This document shows positions 46,809-56,348 of a stretch of DNA of 64,000 nucleotides, in pieces (position 1 is the first letter of the stretch; every line of letters begins with the position of its first letter). This DNA is from Amphritea atlantica (GTDB taxonomy: Bacteria > Pseudomonadota > Gammaproteobacteria > Pseudomonadales > Balneatricaceae): assembly GCF_018860855.1 (NCBI RefSeq), contig NZ_JAHKQE010000025.1, positions 24,146 to 88,145 of the forward strand. The letters run 5' to 3'. The position numbers were made by a program, and so were the translations under genes. The notes under the pieces were generated by a model. It did not search any database. It saw only the letters and a program-made list of their open reading frames with translations, and was not told where the DNA came from.

Positions 46809-47423
46809 ATGACGCTGATTTACGTTATGGACCCTATGTGTAGCTGGTGTTACGCCTTTCACCCTCAACTAAAAGAGATGATCAGCCAGTTACGTCCAGG
46901 GATAAAGGTTGTTTGCTATATGGGCGGTTTAGCACCCGACAGTGACCAACCCATGCCGTCACAGATGCAAACAGCGATTGCCCAGACATGGCACAGTATT
47001 GAACAACGCACAGGCGCTCAGTTTAACTATGAATTTTGGCAGAAATGCCAACCCCGTAGATCCACCTACCCTGCTTGCCGAGCGGTCATCAGCGCCGAGC
47101 AAATGACGACAGGCAGTGGCATGCTAATGACCGAGGCCATTCAGCAAGCCTACTACCAAGAAGCACAGAATCCTTCCGATGTTCCAGTATTGGCGGATCT
47201 GGCGGAAAAGATCGGGTTAAATCGCGAACGGTTTATTGCCCAGATGGACAGTGAGAAAACAGCCCAAACGCTCTTTGATGACCTCAGCTTTTGTCAGCAA
47301 CATGGCGTCCAAGGATTTCCTTTCTTAGGCGTACAATCCGACAATGGACAGGAGATGATTAGCGCCGGTTATTGCAGCCGAGAAGCCTTGTTACAGCGCT
47401 GTGCAGATCTTAATTTAATCTAA
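46809..47423 (+). CDS. DsbA family protein (thioredoxin fold)
   Basis: The 204-residue protein has a CSWC redox motif at residues 11-14 (MDPMCSWCYAFHPQL) inside a thioredoxin fold with the DsbA/FrnE-type helical insertion (RRSTYPACRAV, then AYYQEAQNPSDVPVLADLAEKIGL) and the cis-Pro region GVQGFPFLG. It has no signal peptide, so unlike DsbA itself it is probably cytoplasmic, as are FrnE-like proteins. It lies alone between the tRNA promoter and a terminator. The exact role is unknown. Confidence 0.85.
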   Translation: MTLIYVMDPMCSWCYAFHPQLKEMISQLRPGIKVVCYMGGLAPDSDQPMPSQMQTAIAQTWHSIEQRTGAQFNYEFWQKCQPRRSTYPACRAVISAEQMTTGSGMLMTEAIQQAYYQEAQNPSDVPVLADLAEKIGLNRERFIAQMDSEKTAQTLFDDLSFCQQHGVQGFPFLGVQSDNGQEMISAGYCSREALLQRCADLNLI

Positions 47424-47461
47424 ATTGGTATAGTCGATAGCGATAAGTCTTTCGCGGGCAT

Positions 47462-47491
47462 AAAAAAACGGGAGCCAAGGCTCCCGCTTTT
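47462..47491. terminator. Bidirectional terminator
   Basis: CGGGAGCC and GGCTCCCG form a perfect 8-bp stem around AA, flanked by an A run on one side and a T-rich run on the other. It lies between the convergent DsbA-like and cold-shock-domain genes. Confidence 0.88.
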
Positions 47492-47505
47492 AATCAAAGA
47501 TTCGC

Positions 47506-47919
47506 TTAGGTACGTGCAACAGAAACATCTTCTGCCTGCAAACCTTTATCGCTCTCTTTCACTATAAATCGCACACTCTGACCTTCGGTCAACGAACGAT
47601 GGCCGCGACCGCGAATGTTGCGAAAATGAACAAAGACATCATCTCCATTCTCACGGGTAATAAAGCCAAACCCCTTAGACACATTAAACCACTTGACGGT
47701 ACCTAACTCGCGATCATCATTTTCATCTATTTCCTCTTCACTGCCGGAACTCAGGCCCAAGCTTGTAATAACACAGCTAACCAGTACAACCGCAAATACA
47801 ACGACAATATTAAAAATCGGCAACCCGCCCTCACCTGGCAATGATCCCAACACAAACAGGATAATTACAGTGGCAAGTGCGCTGACAACTACACTACGTA
47901 TAAGTTGATTAACACTCAT
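47506..47919 (-). CDS. Membrane-anchored cold-shock-domain protein
   Basis: The 137-residue protein has two N-terminal membrane helices (about 8-26, [18 protein letters not shown], and 35-57, [21 protein letters not shown]). An acidic linker ([12 protein letters not shown]) follows, then a complete C-terminal cold-shock domain with RNP1 KGFGFIT and RNP2 VFVHF. Free cold-shock proteins of about 70 residues bind single-stranded RNA or DNA; here the domain would be held on the cytoplasmic face of the membrane. Similar fusions occur in some gammaproteobacteria, but the role is not established to my knowledge. Confidence 0.88.
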   Translation of the reverse strand: MSVNQLIRSVVVSALATVIILFVLGSLPGEGGLPIFNIVVVFAVVLVSCVITSLGLSSGSEEEIDENDDRELGTVKWFNVSKGFGFITRENGDDVFVHFRNIRGRGHRSLTEGQSVRFIVKESDKGLQAEDVSVART

Positions 47920-48119
47920 ATAGATCTCTTATAATTAATTAAAGTTATTAAATATCAACAGGGCTCAAGATAAATAGAACCCAGACCATTCTATATACAT
48001 AGTTTTATGCTTTTTTTCAATAGCTTAGCCACCTAAATACTGATACAGCACCAGAATAAGGTATAATTGCGACTAATTAGTTACCGCAGCGCATATCATC
48101 ACGAGGAAATGAACGATTT

Positions 48120-48329
48120 ATGAAGCAACAACAGTTACTCGAAGATCTGGAATCAAGGGTCGCTTTTCAAGAAGACGCGCTCGATAAAATGAGTGAAGAG
48201 ATGGCGAATCAAGGCGCAGAAATTGCCCGTTTAACCCAAATTATTAAAGTGCTCCACCAGCAGGTTAAGCAGTTTACGCCAGACCAAATCAGCGCTCCGG
48301 AAGATGACGTACCGCCGCCACACTATTAA
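48120..48329 (+). CDS. slyX: SlyX family protein
   Basis: The 69-residue protein matches SlyX: a short coiled coil (LEDLESRVAFQEDALDKMSEEMANQGAEIARLTQIIKVLHQQV) and the terminal PPPHY motif. The function is unknown in any species. A TATAAT at 48062-48067 about 50 bases upstream is a likely -10 element. The gene converges with rsmJ. Confidence 0.92.
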   Translation: MKQQQLLEDLESRVAFQEDALDKMSEEMANQGAEIARLTQIIKVLHQQVKQFTPDQISAPEDDVPPPHY

Positions 48330-48355
48330 GCCAAGACCAATACGTCACGCTTACG

Positions 48356-49168
48356 TTACGACAGGCTTTTCAATGTGTAGATGTCGTAACGACTGGATTT
48401 ACCATTGAGCTGATAACTTGGTGCTTGCCCCTCTATCGCAGGTGCTTTACGGGGGCGTTTGACCACTACCCGATATTCGGCCACATTCAAAGCTTGCTCA
48501 AGCAGCGCTACTGAATCCTGATCATCCCCCACAATATCGCGAAAGACCCGCATCTCTTTTTTCACCAAGGCCGACTTATCCGTATGCGGGAACATAGGGT
48601 CAACATAGATAACTTGCGGTTTACACGCAACGGTTTGCGGGTCACTCAGCCACTCGATACTATCGGCATTCACCAGTTGCATCCGTGCGGCGATATCTGC
48701 CACTTCAGCATCCCGTTGGGCTTGCTGTAAGCCACTTTCCAGCAATGCATGAATAATCGGCGAACGCTCGACCATCTGCACCTCGCAACCTAACGTTGCC
48801 AGCACAAAGCTATCCCGACCTAGCCCCGCCGTCACATCCATTATCTGCGGTCGAACACCGCCTTTAATACCGACCGCCTTGGCAATCATCTGGCCTTTAC
48901 CGCCGCCAAATTTACGGCGATGCGCCACTGCACCAGACACAAAATCAGCCAAAACGGGCCCTGGTGCTTTACGACCGGTTTGCTGTAAACGTCGGCTACC
49001 GGCTTCACAAATCAACAACTGAGAGAACTGCACATCCCTAAGGTCATATTGATCCAGCAGCGGCAGCCCTAACCGTTCAGCCAACAGCTGGGCATCCTCT
49101 CGTCCCGCTTCACCCACATAACAGACGCCAACATCCGCAGGGATAGTAGATATAGATTGCTGAATCAA
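48356..49168 (-). CDS. rsmJ: 16S rRNA (guanine-1516-N2)-methyltransferase RsmJ
   Basis: RsmJ methylates G1516 of 16S rRNA using S-adenosylmethionine. The 270-residue protein has the SAM motif [29 protein letters not shown] near residue 112 and the family-specific [29 protein letters not shown] near 190, with [10 protein letters not shown] near the C-terminus. The start is TTG at 49168 with AAGGTGA upstream; no ATG gives the normal length. It is the first in a run of minus-strand housekeeping genes but is separated from uppP by 40 bases. Confidence 0.94.
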   Translation of the reverse strand: MIQQSISTIPADVGVCYVGEAGREDAQLLAERLGLPLLDQYDLRDVQFSQLLICEAGSRRLQQTGRKAPGPVLADFVSGAVAHRRKFGGGKGQMIAKAVGIKGGVRPQIMDVTAGLGRDSFVLATLGCEVQMVERSPIIHALLESGLQQAQRDAEVADIAARMQLVNADSIEWLSDPQTVACKPQVIYVDPMFPHTDKSALVKKEMRVFRDIVGDDQDSVALLEQALNVAEYRVVVKRPRKAPAIEGQAPSYQLNGKSSRYDIYTLKSLS

Positions 49169-49209
49169 AACGTCACCTTAACTTCTGAGATCAATTTCTG
49201 ATATTAAGA

Positions 49210-50013
49210 TCAGACAATAAAATAAACACCGAGCAACGCAAACCCCAGTAGCAGCCGGTAAATCACGAAGGGCAACATACCAATTTTATCCAACCACTGC
49301 AGAAATAGATGGATACAGGCATAGGCGCTGATTGCCGCTAGTACGGCTCCACTAAGCACCATGGTCAACTGGTCAGGCGTCCCCGTCTGTGCCAGCTCTA
49401 ATCCTTTCAGCAATCCAGCACCCAAAATCACGGGAATCGACAATAGAAAGGAAAATCGAGCCGCAGACTGACGGTTTAGTCCCAACATCAGTCCTGCTGT
49501 AATCGTAATACCGGAACGAGATGTCCCCGGAATCAAGGCGACCGCCTGAGCTAAGCCAATAATCACTGCATCTCTGAGGGTTATTTTCTCCAGCGGTCGC
49601 ACCTCTGTCCGGCTAAAATCAGCCCACCAGAGCAACGCGCCAAATATCAGGGTAGCCCCAGCGATGATCAAAATATTCCGGCCATAATGATCAATCGCAG
49701 AATTAAATATAAAGCCGGCAACCACCGCCGGTAAGGTGGCCCAGATCACATACCAAGCCAAGCGAGAATCAGTACTTTTACCTCGTCCTGCTAAGCTACC
49801 GGTCCAAGCAGCGATCATTCGCCAAATATCTTGACGAAAATAGATCATCACCGCCGTTAAAGAGCCAATATGTACCCCTACGTCGAATGCTAATCCCTGA
49901 TCAGTCCAGCCAAATAGCTGTGAAGGTAAGATCAAATGCGCAGAACTTGAGATAGGGAGAAACTCAGTCACTCCTTGCAACACAGCCAAAAATACCACCT
50001 GAAACCAATCCAT
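49210..50013 (-). CDS. uppP: Undecaprenyl-diphosphatase UppP (BacA)
   Basis: UppP recycles undecaprenyl pyrophosphate to the monophosphate lipid carrier at the outer face of the inner membrane. The 267-residue polytopic protein contains QGVTEFLPISSSAHL near residue 16 and PGTSRSGITITAGLMLGL near 170, the two catalytic signatures. I choose ATG 50013 (MDWFQVVFLAVLQG) as the usual start. About eight membrane segments are visible. Some members confer bacitracin tolerance. Confidence 0.95.
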   Translation of the reverse strand: MDWFQVVFLAVLQGVTEFLPISSSAHLILPSQLFGWTDQGLAFDVGVHIGSLTAVMIYFRQDIWRMIAAWTGSLAGRGKSTDSRLAWYVIWATLPAVVAGFIFNSAIDHYGRNILIIAGATLIFGALLWWADFSRTEVRPLEKITLRDAVIIGLAQAVALIPGTSRSGITITAGLMLGLNRQSAARFSFLLSIPVILGAGLLKGLELAQTGTPDQLTMVLSGAVLAAISAYACIHLFLQWLDKIGMLPFVIYRLLLGFALLGVYFIV

Positions 50014-50118
50014 GATAAACACATCCTCTGATAATACTGTGAATTTAAGCGCTTACTGATGACACATGAGCCAACAATACTGGGCGCTTCATCTAAGATC
50101 GGCTTTCTAACATCCGAC

Positions 50119-50820
50119 TCACTGGCCTTTCTTTTTTTGCTCGCTTATTTTTTTCCAAGAGATAGTATCTCGCAGATAGACCGGTTGCGCTAACTCGGCG
50201 GAAATACCTTCACCACGGGCAAACGCATCAATCGCCAACTCACACATAACGCCTGCGGATGGATAGATATCCAATACCGGCGTACCGACTGCTTGCTGAA
50301 CCTCGGCTGACATACTGTCGAGATAAACCCAACCTTTACCTGCAGCAAACCAGCGATCACCAGCTGGTAAAATAATATTCTCGGGTGCGCTAACCGTTTC
50401 ATTCCCTAGCGCCACTGGCAAGCCATCACGCATCTCGTAGGCACAGCTATACAACTCATTCATACGCGCATCTAGGGTACTGATAATCCGATCGACGTGG
50501 TGTTCTCGCGCGGCATTCAGGGCGATAGCCGCCAATGTTGAGACAGGTAATACCGGTAGCTCAGCCGCAAATGCTAAACCCTGCGCAGCACCGGTAGCAA
50601 TACGAATACCGGCAAACGAACCCGGTCCTCGGCCAAAGGCGATCGCATCTAACTGAGCAACCTTCAGCCCTGCGGCCGACAACATTTCATCGACCATGGG
50701 TAATAACTGACGGGTGTGTTGGCGAGGAATAATACGAAAATCTTCCTGAATTTCGCCATCAATAGACAGCGCAACAGAACAGGCATCTGTGGATGTATCC
50801 AGGGCAAGAATTTTGGCCAT
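50119..50820 (-). CDS. tsaB: tRNA threonylcarbamoyladenosine biosynthesis protein TsaB
   Basis: TsaB is the scaffold partner of TsaD in making t6A37 on ANN-decoding tRNAs. The 233-residue protein has the ASKHA-type start KILALDTSTDACSVALS, HTRQLLPMVDEML, and GRGPGSFAGIRIATGAAQGLA near residue 68; the catalytic metal histidines of TsaD are absent as expected. The ATG at 50820 begins the family N-terminus; the open frame runs 17 codons further upstream. It is downstream of ubiX on the same strand. Confidence 0.94.
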   Translation of the reverse strand: MAKILALDTSTDACSVALSIDGEIQEDFRIIPRQHTRQLLPMVDEMLSAAGLKVAQLDAIAFGRGPGSFAGIRIATGAAQGLAFAAELPVLPVSTLAAIALNAAREHHVDRIISTLDARMNELYSCAYEMRDGLPVALGNETVSAPENIILPAGDRWFAAGKGWVYLDSMSAEVQQAVGTPVLDIYPSAGVMCELAIDAFARGEGISAELAQPVYLRDTISWKKISEQKKKGQ

Positions 50821-50896
50821 CTCAATTATCCGGTATGTCAAAGTAAACAGATTGACGCAGCTACGTCTCAAAAGCGCTGCATTTTAAGCGCTATGC

Positions 50897-51547
50897 TCAG
50901 GAAAGGCTATCCTCACCCCAACGCGGTAACAACTGTTGTTCTATCTGCAGCTGATTAAGAATACGGGCCACCACAAAATCAATCATATCTTCAATGGTAC
51001 GCGGTCGGTTATAAAAACCAGGACTCGCGGGAATCACCACACACCCCATGCGCGTGAGTTTCAACATATGTTCAAGGTGAATCTCTGAATAAGGTGCTTC
51101 ACGGGGGACAAGAATTAATTGACGACGCTCTTTAAGGGCAACATCCGCCGCCCGCTCAATTAGATTGTTACTCGCACCGGTAGCGATAGCAGATAAGGTG
51201 CCTGTTGAACAGGGGCAGACCACCATTTTACTCGGCGCTCCAGACCCCGATGCCACCGGAGCCATCCACTGCTCTCGACCAAAAACACGCACCTGCCCTG
51301 TTGCTGCCGAAAAACGCTGCGTCAACCAGATTTCCTGCTCTTTTGCTGATCCAGGCAGTGCTTCATCGGTCTCTGTTGCGATCACCACTTGCGCTGCCTT
51401 TGAGATCATCACCAGCACCTGACAACGGGCAACAATCAAGCACTCGAGTAATCGCAATCCATACTGGGCGCCTGAAGCCCCCGTAATAGCGAGGGTTATT
51501 CGCTCTTTATAGGTCTCTTTATCGTTCTCTGCCACGTTCAACTCCAT
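50897..51547 (-). CDS. ubiX: Flavin prenyltransferase UbiX
   Basis: UbiX joins dimethylallyl phosphate to FMN to make prenyl-FMN, the cofactor of the UbiD decarboxylase in ubiquinone synthesis. The 216-residue flavoprotein has ITLAITGASGAQYGLRLLECL near residue 17, KMVVCPCSTGTLSAIATGASNNLIERAADVALKE, LVPREAPYSEIHLEHML and VIPASPGFYNRP. The start overlaps the mpl stop by one base (TGATG). The N-terminal 15 residues are a non-conserved extension. Some UbiX/Pad1 paralogues serve aromatic acid decarboxylases, but no ubiD is nearby. Confidence 0.94.
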   Translation of the reverse strand: MELNVAENDKETYKERITLAITGASGAQYGLRLLECLIVARCQVLVMISKAAQVVIATETDEALPGSAKEQEIWLTQRFSAATGQVRVFGREQWMAPVASGSGAPSKMVVCPCSTGTLSAIATGASNNLIERAADVALKERRQLILVPREAPYSEIHLEHMLKLTRMGCVVIPASPGFYNRPRTIEDMIDFVVARILNQLQIEQQLLPRWGEDSLS

Positions 51548-52935
51548 CAGCTTAGGTGCTGTTTTTGTAAGGCGTCGATCAAACGCAGATGAATTCCGTC
51601 AAATCCGCCATTACTCATAATAACAATATGGCTTCCCGGTTTTGCTTCAGCCACTAGCTGACGAATAATTTCAGCGGTATCCCTAGCCAGCACGGCAGGA
51701 TTATCGCAACTATCAATGACATCCTGTAGCGACCACTCCAATCCCACAGGCTGATACCAATAAACCTTGTCAGCAAGTCGGGCCGAAGATGCCAGCTTCT
51801 GTCGATGAATACCCATACGCATGGTATTTGAACGTGGCTCGATCACTGCAATCACCGGCGCATCACCTACCTGCGCGCGAATCCCCTGCAAAGTGGTTTC
51901 GATAGCGGTCGGATGATGAGCAAAATCATCATAAACACGTATACCCGCTACCTCACCAATCAGCTCCATGCGCCGCTTTACACCACCGAATTGGCACAAC
52001 CCCTCAATCCCATGGGCTATTTGCACCCCTACATGCCGGGCGGCCACCAGAGCCATCAGACCATTATTAACCGAGTGCAGCCCTGTCATCTGCCAGCGCA
52101 CCGTGCCAACAACGGTGCCCTGATGCAGCACTTCAAACTCAGAACCATCGTCCTTCAGCAAGCGCGCCTGCCACTGCGCCTCATTATTAAGTTGTCCATC
52201 AAGGCCTACCGAAGTTTTCACTAGCGGTGTCCAACAGCCCTGCTCGATCACCTGATCCAGCGCGGGCACGCCCGCCGGCATAATCACCTGGCCATTGGCC
52301 GGTACGATTCTAACCACATGATGAAACTGTCGTTGAATTGCCGCTAGATCATCAAAGATATCCCCATGATCAAATTCAAGATTATTCAGAACTAAGGTAC
52401 GTGGATGGTAATGAACAAACTTGGAGCGCTTATCAAAAAAAGCGGTGTCGTACTCATCGGCTTCGATCACAAAAAAGGGGCTTTCACCCACCCGTGCAGA
52501 ACGATCAAAGTTTTTAGGTATTCCCCCAATCAGAAACCCAGGCGCCATATCTGCAAATTCCAGCAACCAAGCCAGCATCGTGGCGGTGGTGGTTTTGCCA
52601 TGGGTTCCCGCCACCGCGAGTACCCATTTATCTCGTAACAGATTATCAGACAACCACTGAGGGCCCGAGGTGTAGGGTAAACCCCGATCCAGCATAGCCT
52701 CAACGCAAGGGTTGCCGCGAGTCATCGCATTGCCGACTATAATCATATCCGGCGCAGGATCGAGCTGAGCGGGATCATAGCCTTCAATCAGATGGATACC
52801 CTGCTGTTCCAACTGCGTACTCATCGGCGGATAAACATTGGCATCCGAACCACTTACGTGATGCCCTAATTCTTTCGCCAGCACCGCCAGACTGCCCATA
52901 AAGGTGCCACAAATTCCCAGTATATGAACATGCAC
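51547..52935 (-). CDS. mpl: UDP-MurNAc:L-Ala-gamma-D-Glu-meso-DAP ligase Mpl
   Basis: Mpl attaches recycled murein tripeptide to UDP-MurNAc. The 462-residue Mur ligase has the N-terminal UDP-binding HILGICGTFMGSLAVLAKELGHHVSGSD, the ATP loop AVAGTHGKTTTATMLAW near residue 109, VIEADEYDTAFFDKRSKFVHY and VYDDFAHHPTAI near 330. The FMGSLA and YDTAFFDKRSKF wording separates Mpl from MurC. It starts with GTG at 52935, preceded by GGAGA. Mpl-ubiX is a common pair in gammaproteobacteria. Confidence 0.95.
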   Translation of the reverse strand: MHVHILGICGTFMGSLAVLAKELGHHVSGSDANVYPPMSTQLEQQGIHLIEGYDPAQLDPAPDMIIVGNAMTRGNPCVEAMLDRGLPYTSGPQWLSDNLLRDKWVLAVAGTHGKTTTATMLAWLLEFADMAPGFLIGGIPKNFDRSARVGESPFFVIEADEYDTAFFDKRSKFVHYHPRTLVLNNLEFDHGDIFDDLAAIQRQFHHVVRIVPANGQVIMPAGVPALDQVIEQGCWTPLVKTSVGLDGQLNNEAQWQARLLKDDGSEFEVLHQGTVVGTVRWQMTGLHSVNNGLMALVAARHVGVQIAHGIEGLCQFGGVKRRMELIGEVAGIRVYDDFAHHPTAIETTLQGIRAQVGDAPVIAVIEPRSNTMRMGIHRQKLASSARLADKVYWYQPVGLEWSLQDVIDSCDNPAVLARDTAEIIRQLVAEAKPGSHIVIMSNGGFDGIHLRLIDALQKQHLS

Positions 52936-53208
52936 AGTTAGGTTCTCCAGATCAGCTTTTCACTCTAAAATAATGTCAGCATGATAACAGCTAAGCCCGT
53001 TTCGTTATGCTCTTTTTCACCGCAGATAATTTTGCAGCTATCGCCTCGCCGTAAACCTAAACACAAAGAAAATCACAAAAAAAATCATAATTAACACAAT
53101 TGTCTCTTTTTTACGTTAATTCCCCGCGCAAACGGTGTAATTAACAATTAATTCAGCGTAAAATTGTCACAACTTTTAACCCCCAAATCCCACAGGTTTT
53201 TTAGCCAC

Positions 53209-54180
53209 ATGCGACTGCTGAACCAGTACCTCAAGCATCACAACACTCCCGATGATCTTATTGACCTAATTGACAGCCTGATGCTGTCCTGCAAAGAGAT
53301 CGCCATTAAATTACGCGAAGGTGCTCTGGCAGGGGTATTAGGCACCTCTGAAGGCATTAATGTTCAGGGGGAAACTCAGAAAAAACTGGATATTATCTCT
53401 AACGATATTCTCAAGGCGGTTTTACTTGATAACCCAACGGTTGCCGGTATCGCTTCAGAAGAAGAAGACTATCCGGTACCAGGTCATCCCGATGGTAAAT
53501 ACCTCGTCACCTTCGACCCTCTGGATGGTTCATCCAACATCGATGTCAACGTTTCTGTCGGTACTATCTTTTCTATTTTGGAAAGACCTAAACACCTCGA
53601 TGGTGGTTCAGAAGCAGCCTTTATGCAGTGTGGTCGCAACCAGATAGCTTCCGGCTATGTTCTGTACGGCCCTTGTGCCGTATTGGTACTCACCACCGGT
53701 CATGGGGTGCATATGTTCACCCTAAGCCACGGTGGAGACTTCATTCTTACCGAAGAGGATGTCAAAATCCCTGAACACACGCAGGAGTTTGGCATCAACA
53801 TGTCGAACCAGCGCTTCTGGGAACCAGAAATGAAAACCTACGTCTCGGATCTGCTTCAAGGTGAAGAAGGTCCGCTGGGCAAACGCTACAATATGCGCTG
53901 GGTTGCATCTATGGTGGCAGAAGTACACCGCATCCTGACCCGTGGTGGTATCTTTCTCTATCCATGGGATAGCCGCGATCCAAGTAAGCCCGGCAAGCTT
54001 CGCCTGATGTATGAAGGCAATCCAATGAGCTACCTCATCGAACAAGCCGGCGGCCTAAGCACAACCTGCTACGGGCACATCATGGATGTTCAGCCAGAAA
54101 AAATTCATCAACGCGTTTCCGTCGGCCTAGGCTCAAAAGCTGAAGTCGAAACCATGATGAAATATCACGCTAAGGACTAA
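53209..54180 (+). CDS. fbp: Fructose-1,6-bisphosphatase class I
   Basis: Fbp makes fructose 6-phosphate in gluconeogenesis. The protein has the metal-binding [11 protein letters not shown], the signature [21 protein letters not shown] near residue 104, [15 protein letters not shown] and [21 protein letters not shown] use the ATG at 53209 (MRLLNQYL), giving 323 residues, because a TTG at 53164 in the same frame has no ribosome site and adds 15 unsupported residues. It is followed by ppa on the same strand but with a separate promoter. Confidence 0.93.
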   Translation: MRLLNQYLKHHNTPDDLIDLIDSLMLSCKEIAIKLREGALAGVLGTSEGINVQGETQKKLDIISNDILKAVLLDNPTVAGIASEEEDYPVPGHPDGKYLVTFDPLDGSSNIDVNVSVGTIFSILERPKHLDGGSEAAFMQCGRNQIASGYVLYGPCAVLVLTTGHGVHMFTLSHGGDFILTEEDVKIPEHTQEFGINMSNQRFWEPEMKTYVSDLLQGEEGPLGKRYNMRWVASMVAEVHRILTRGGIFLYPWDSRDPSKPGKLRLMYEGNPMSYLIEQAGGLSTTCYGHIMDVQPEKIHQRVSVGLGSKAEVETMMKYHAKD

Positions 54181-54212
54181 CTGAATTCTCAGTTTATGAT
54201 CTTTAAGTCGTA

Positions 54213-54250
54213 TTCAACTTATGATCAAGGGCTGTATATAATGCAGCCCT
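54213..54250 (+). promoter_or_regulatory. Promoter and dyad upstream of ppa
   Basis: A TATAAT (54237-54242) with a possible TTCAAC -35 (54213-54218, 18-base spacer) lies about 50 bases before ppa. The -10 sits inside the loop of a perfect 7-bp dyad AGGGCTG/CAGCCCT (54228-54234 and 54244-54250), which could be an operator or an upstream fbp terminator. Confidence 0.5.
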
Positions 54251-54292
54251 AGAATTCTAAACAGATTTAACACTTAAACAGGAAGGCGACAC

Positions 54293-54826
54293 ATGAGCTT
54301 TGAAAAAGTCCCTGCTGGCAATGATCTGCCAAACGACATCAATGTAATCATCGAGATTCCAGCGGATAGCGATCCGGTTAAATACGAGATCGACAAAGAT
54401 TCTGATGCAATCTTCGTTGACCGTTTCATGGCGGCGCCTATGTTCTACCCTGCCAACTACGGTTACATCAACAATACCCTGGCTGATGATGGCGATGCAC
54501 TGGACGTACTGGTAGTAACACCTTACCCAGTAGTACCTGGCTCTGTGATTCGTTGCCGTCCAGTTGGCGTGCTGAACATGACCGACGAAGCCGGTGAAGA
54601 TGCTAAACTCGTTGCCGTACCACACGACAAACTAAGCAAAGCATACAAAGACGTGCAAGACGTAACTGACCTGCCCGACATTCTGCTAGCCCGCATCAAG
54701 CATTTCTTCGAGAACTACAAAGGTCTGGAAGAAGGCAAATGGGTTAAAGTTGAAGGCTGGGAAGGCGTAGACGCTGCTAAAGCCGCTATCATCGAAGCGC
54801 AAAAAGCTTACGAAGCCGCTAAGTAA
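54293..54826 (+). CDS. ppa: Inorganic pyrophosphatase (family I)
   Basis: Ppa hydrolyses pyrophosphate and so drives biosynthetic reactions. The 177-residue protein has the active-site sequences [46 protein letters not shown] and, near the C-terminus, [20 protein letters not shown]. It has the normal bacterial hexameric-enzyme length. AGGAAGG precedes the start, and a strong terminator follows. Confidence 0.97.
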   Translation: MSFEKVPAGNDLPNDINVIIEIPADSDPVKYEIDKDSDAIFVDRFMAAPMFYPANYGYINNTLADDGDALDVLVVTPYPVVPGSVIRCRPVGVLNMTDEAGEDAKLVAVPHDKLSKAYKDVQDVTDLPDILLARIKHFFENYKGLEEGKWVKVEGWEGVDAAKAAIIEAQKAYEAAK

Positions 54827-54842
54827 TTAGCTGCTCGAAACG

Positions 54843-54876
54843 AAAAAGGCCGATGCATAATACATCGGCCTTTTTT
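54843..54876 (+). terminator. Intrinsic terminator of ppa
   Basis: AAAAAGGCCGATG and CATCGGCCTTTTT pair perfectly around a 7-base loop with a T run on the plus side and an A run on the other, 16 bases after the ppa stop. Confidence 0.92.
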
Positions 54877-54961
54877 ATATCTTACTTTTGTCTTTATCTT
54901 ATCTCAGGGCGATTTAATCAAAAACCCGAATTGCCTCTAGCAGAAAACAAAGCTCAGAAGG

Positions 54962-55888
54962 TTAAGCGGTCTCTGCTTTACCAAACAGTTTTTTTCCCAA
55001 GCTAATCACCACAAACACAACACCGCCAGCGACAACACCGACCAACGCTTCTAACAATACCGGCAACAACATCACAACAACCGAATTTAGCCCCTCGGTC
55101 AAATGCTGGATAAAGTGATGTAAAAACGGCAAACCATGAACCAAAATTCCGCCGCCCACCATAAACATAGCAATAGTACCCAACACCGCCAGCGCCTTCA
55201 TCAGCATCGGTGCGGCTTTGAGAATCCCATGGCCGATGGTTTTAGTAAAATCAGCAGCACCCGGCTTGCGCACCATATAAAGTCCAAGATCATCGAGTTT
55301 CACGATCCCAGCCACTAAACCGTATACACCCACGGTCACCAAAATAGAGATACCCACTAAAACACCAAATTGAGTTACCAGTGAAGCACCCGCAACCGTC
55401 CCCAGTGTTAACACAATAATCTCAGCGGAGAGTATAAAGTCGGTACGTACAGCACCTTTAATCTTCTCTTTTTCAAAGGCCACTAAATCAACCGCACTAT
55501 CCTCTAGTGCGTGCTTTAACTCTGCTTTATGGGCGGCCTTCTCTTCTGCTGAATAAAAAAATGTATGAAACACTTTTTCAAATCCTTCAAAACAGAGAAA
55601 CAACCCGCCAATCATCAACAGCGGCACAATCAACCAAGGGATAAAATAGCTAATCGCTAATGCTGCGGGCACAAGGATAGCTTTGTTAACAAAGGAACCC
55701 TTTGCCACCGCCCAAACCACCGGCAACTCTCGTTCGGCCTTAACACCCGAGACTTGCTCAGCATTCAATGCTAGATCATCCCCCAGCACGCCTGCCGTTT
55801 TACGAGCAGCCACCTTGGTCATGCCAGCAACATCATCCAAGAGAGACGCTATGTCGTCAATTAATGCCAGAAGGTTTGAAGCGGCCAT
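54962..55888 (-). CDS. DUF808 family inner-membrane protein (YedI-like)
   Basis: The protein is a polytopic membrane protein of 308 residues. Its conserved start MAASNLLALIDDIASLLDDVAGMTKVAARKTAGVLGDDLALNAEQ is the mark of DUF808. Several hydrophobic helices follow from about residue 78 (FVNKAILVPAALAISYFIPWLIVPLLMIGGLFLCFEG) to the C-terminus. The ATG at 55888 gives this start; the frame extends 12 codons upstream. The function is not established. It is divergent from a DUF2956 gene. Confidence 0.88.
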   Translation of the reverse strand: MAASNLLALIDDIASLLDDVAGMTKVAARKTAGVLGDDLALNAEQVSGVKAERELPVVWAVAKGSFVNKAILVPAALAISYFIPWLIVPLLMIGGLFLCFEGFEKVFHTFFYSAEEKAAHKAELKHALEDSAVDLVAFEKEKIKGAVRTDFILSAEIIVLTLGTVAGASLVTQFGVLVGISILVTVGVYGLVAGIVKLDDLGLYMVRKPGAADFTKTIGHGILKAAPMLMKALAVLGTIAMFMVGGGILVHGLPFLHHFIQHLTEGLNSVVVMLLPVLLEALVGVVAGGVVFVVISLGKKLFGKAETA

Positions 55889-55966
55889 GTATGTATCCTT
55901 ATCGTTGTTAACAAACATTATCATCCGTTAACATGAGATAATACAGGCCAAACCAAGGAAGTGACT

Positions 55967-56305
55967 ATGGCTAAGAAACAAAAAGTATCAGAACAGGTGG
56001 TAACCGAAGCATTACAGGTAGCTAAATCAACCCAACGCCCGGGCCAAACAAAAGAACAGACTAAACTAATCGCGCAGGGTATTCAGAAAGGCATCGAAGA
56101 ATACAAAAAACGTCACAAAGAAAAAGCCCGCGAATTAGACAAACAAAAGCGCAAACTGCAACAAGCACAACAGCCGAATAACGCTAATAATTCAGAAGCT
56201 CCAGAGATAGTGACCATTTACAAACAGAGTCGATTAAGCTGGGGCTTATTATGGCTCAGCTGGATAGGCTTCGCTCTCTATGCCGTTGTTTACAATCCTT
56301 TCTAA
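55967..56305 (+). CDS. DUF2956 family protein
   Basis: The 112-residue protein has a long, highly charged N-terminal helix (VAKSTQRPGQTKEQTKLIAQGIQKGIEEYKKRHKEKARELDKQKRK) and one C-terminal membrane helix (about 92-108, LSWGLLWLSWIGFALYAVVY). This layout matches the DUF2956 family of marine gammaproteobacteria. It should be a tail-anchored membrane protein with a cytoplasmic helical domain. I start it at ATG 55967 rather than GTG 55961. The function is unknown. Confidence 0.8.
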   Translation: MAKKQKVSEQVVTEALQVAKSTQRPGQTKEQTKLIAQGIQKGIEEYKKRHKEKARELDKQKRKLQQAQQPNNANNSEAPEIVTIYKQSRLSWGLLWLSWIGFALYAVVYNPF

Positions 56306-56348
56306 CAGGTTGCGTCATGCTGGATGAATAACGCAACCTGCGGCAACA

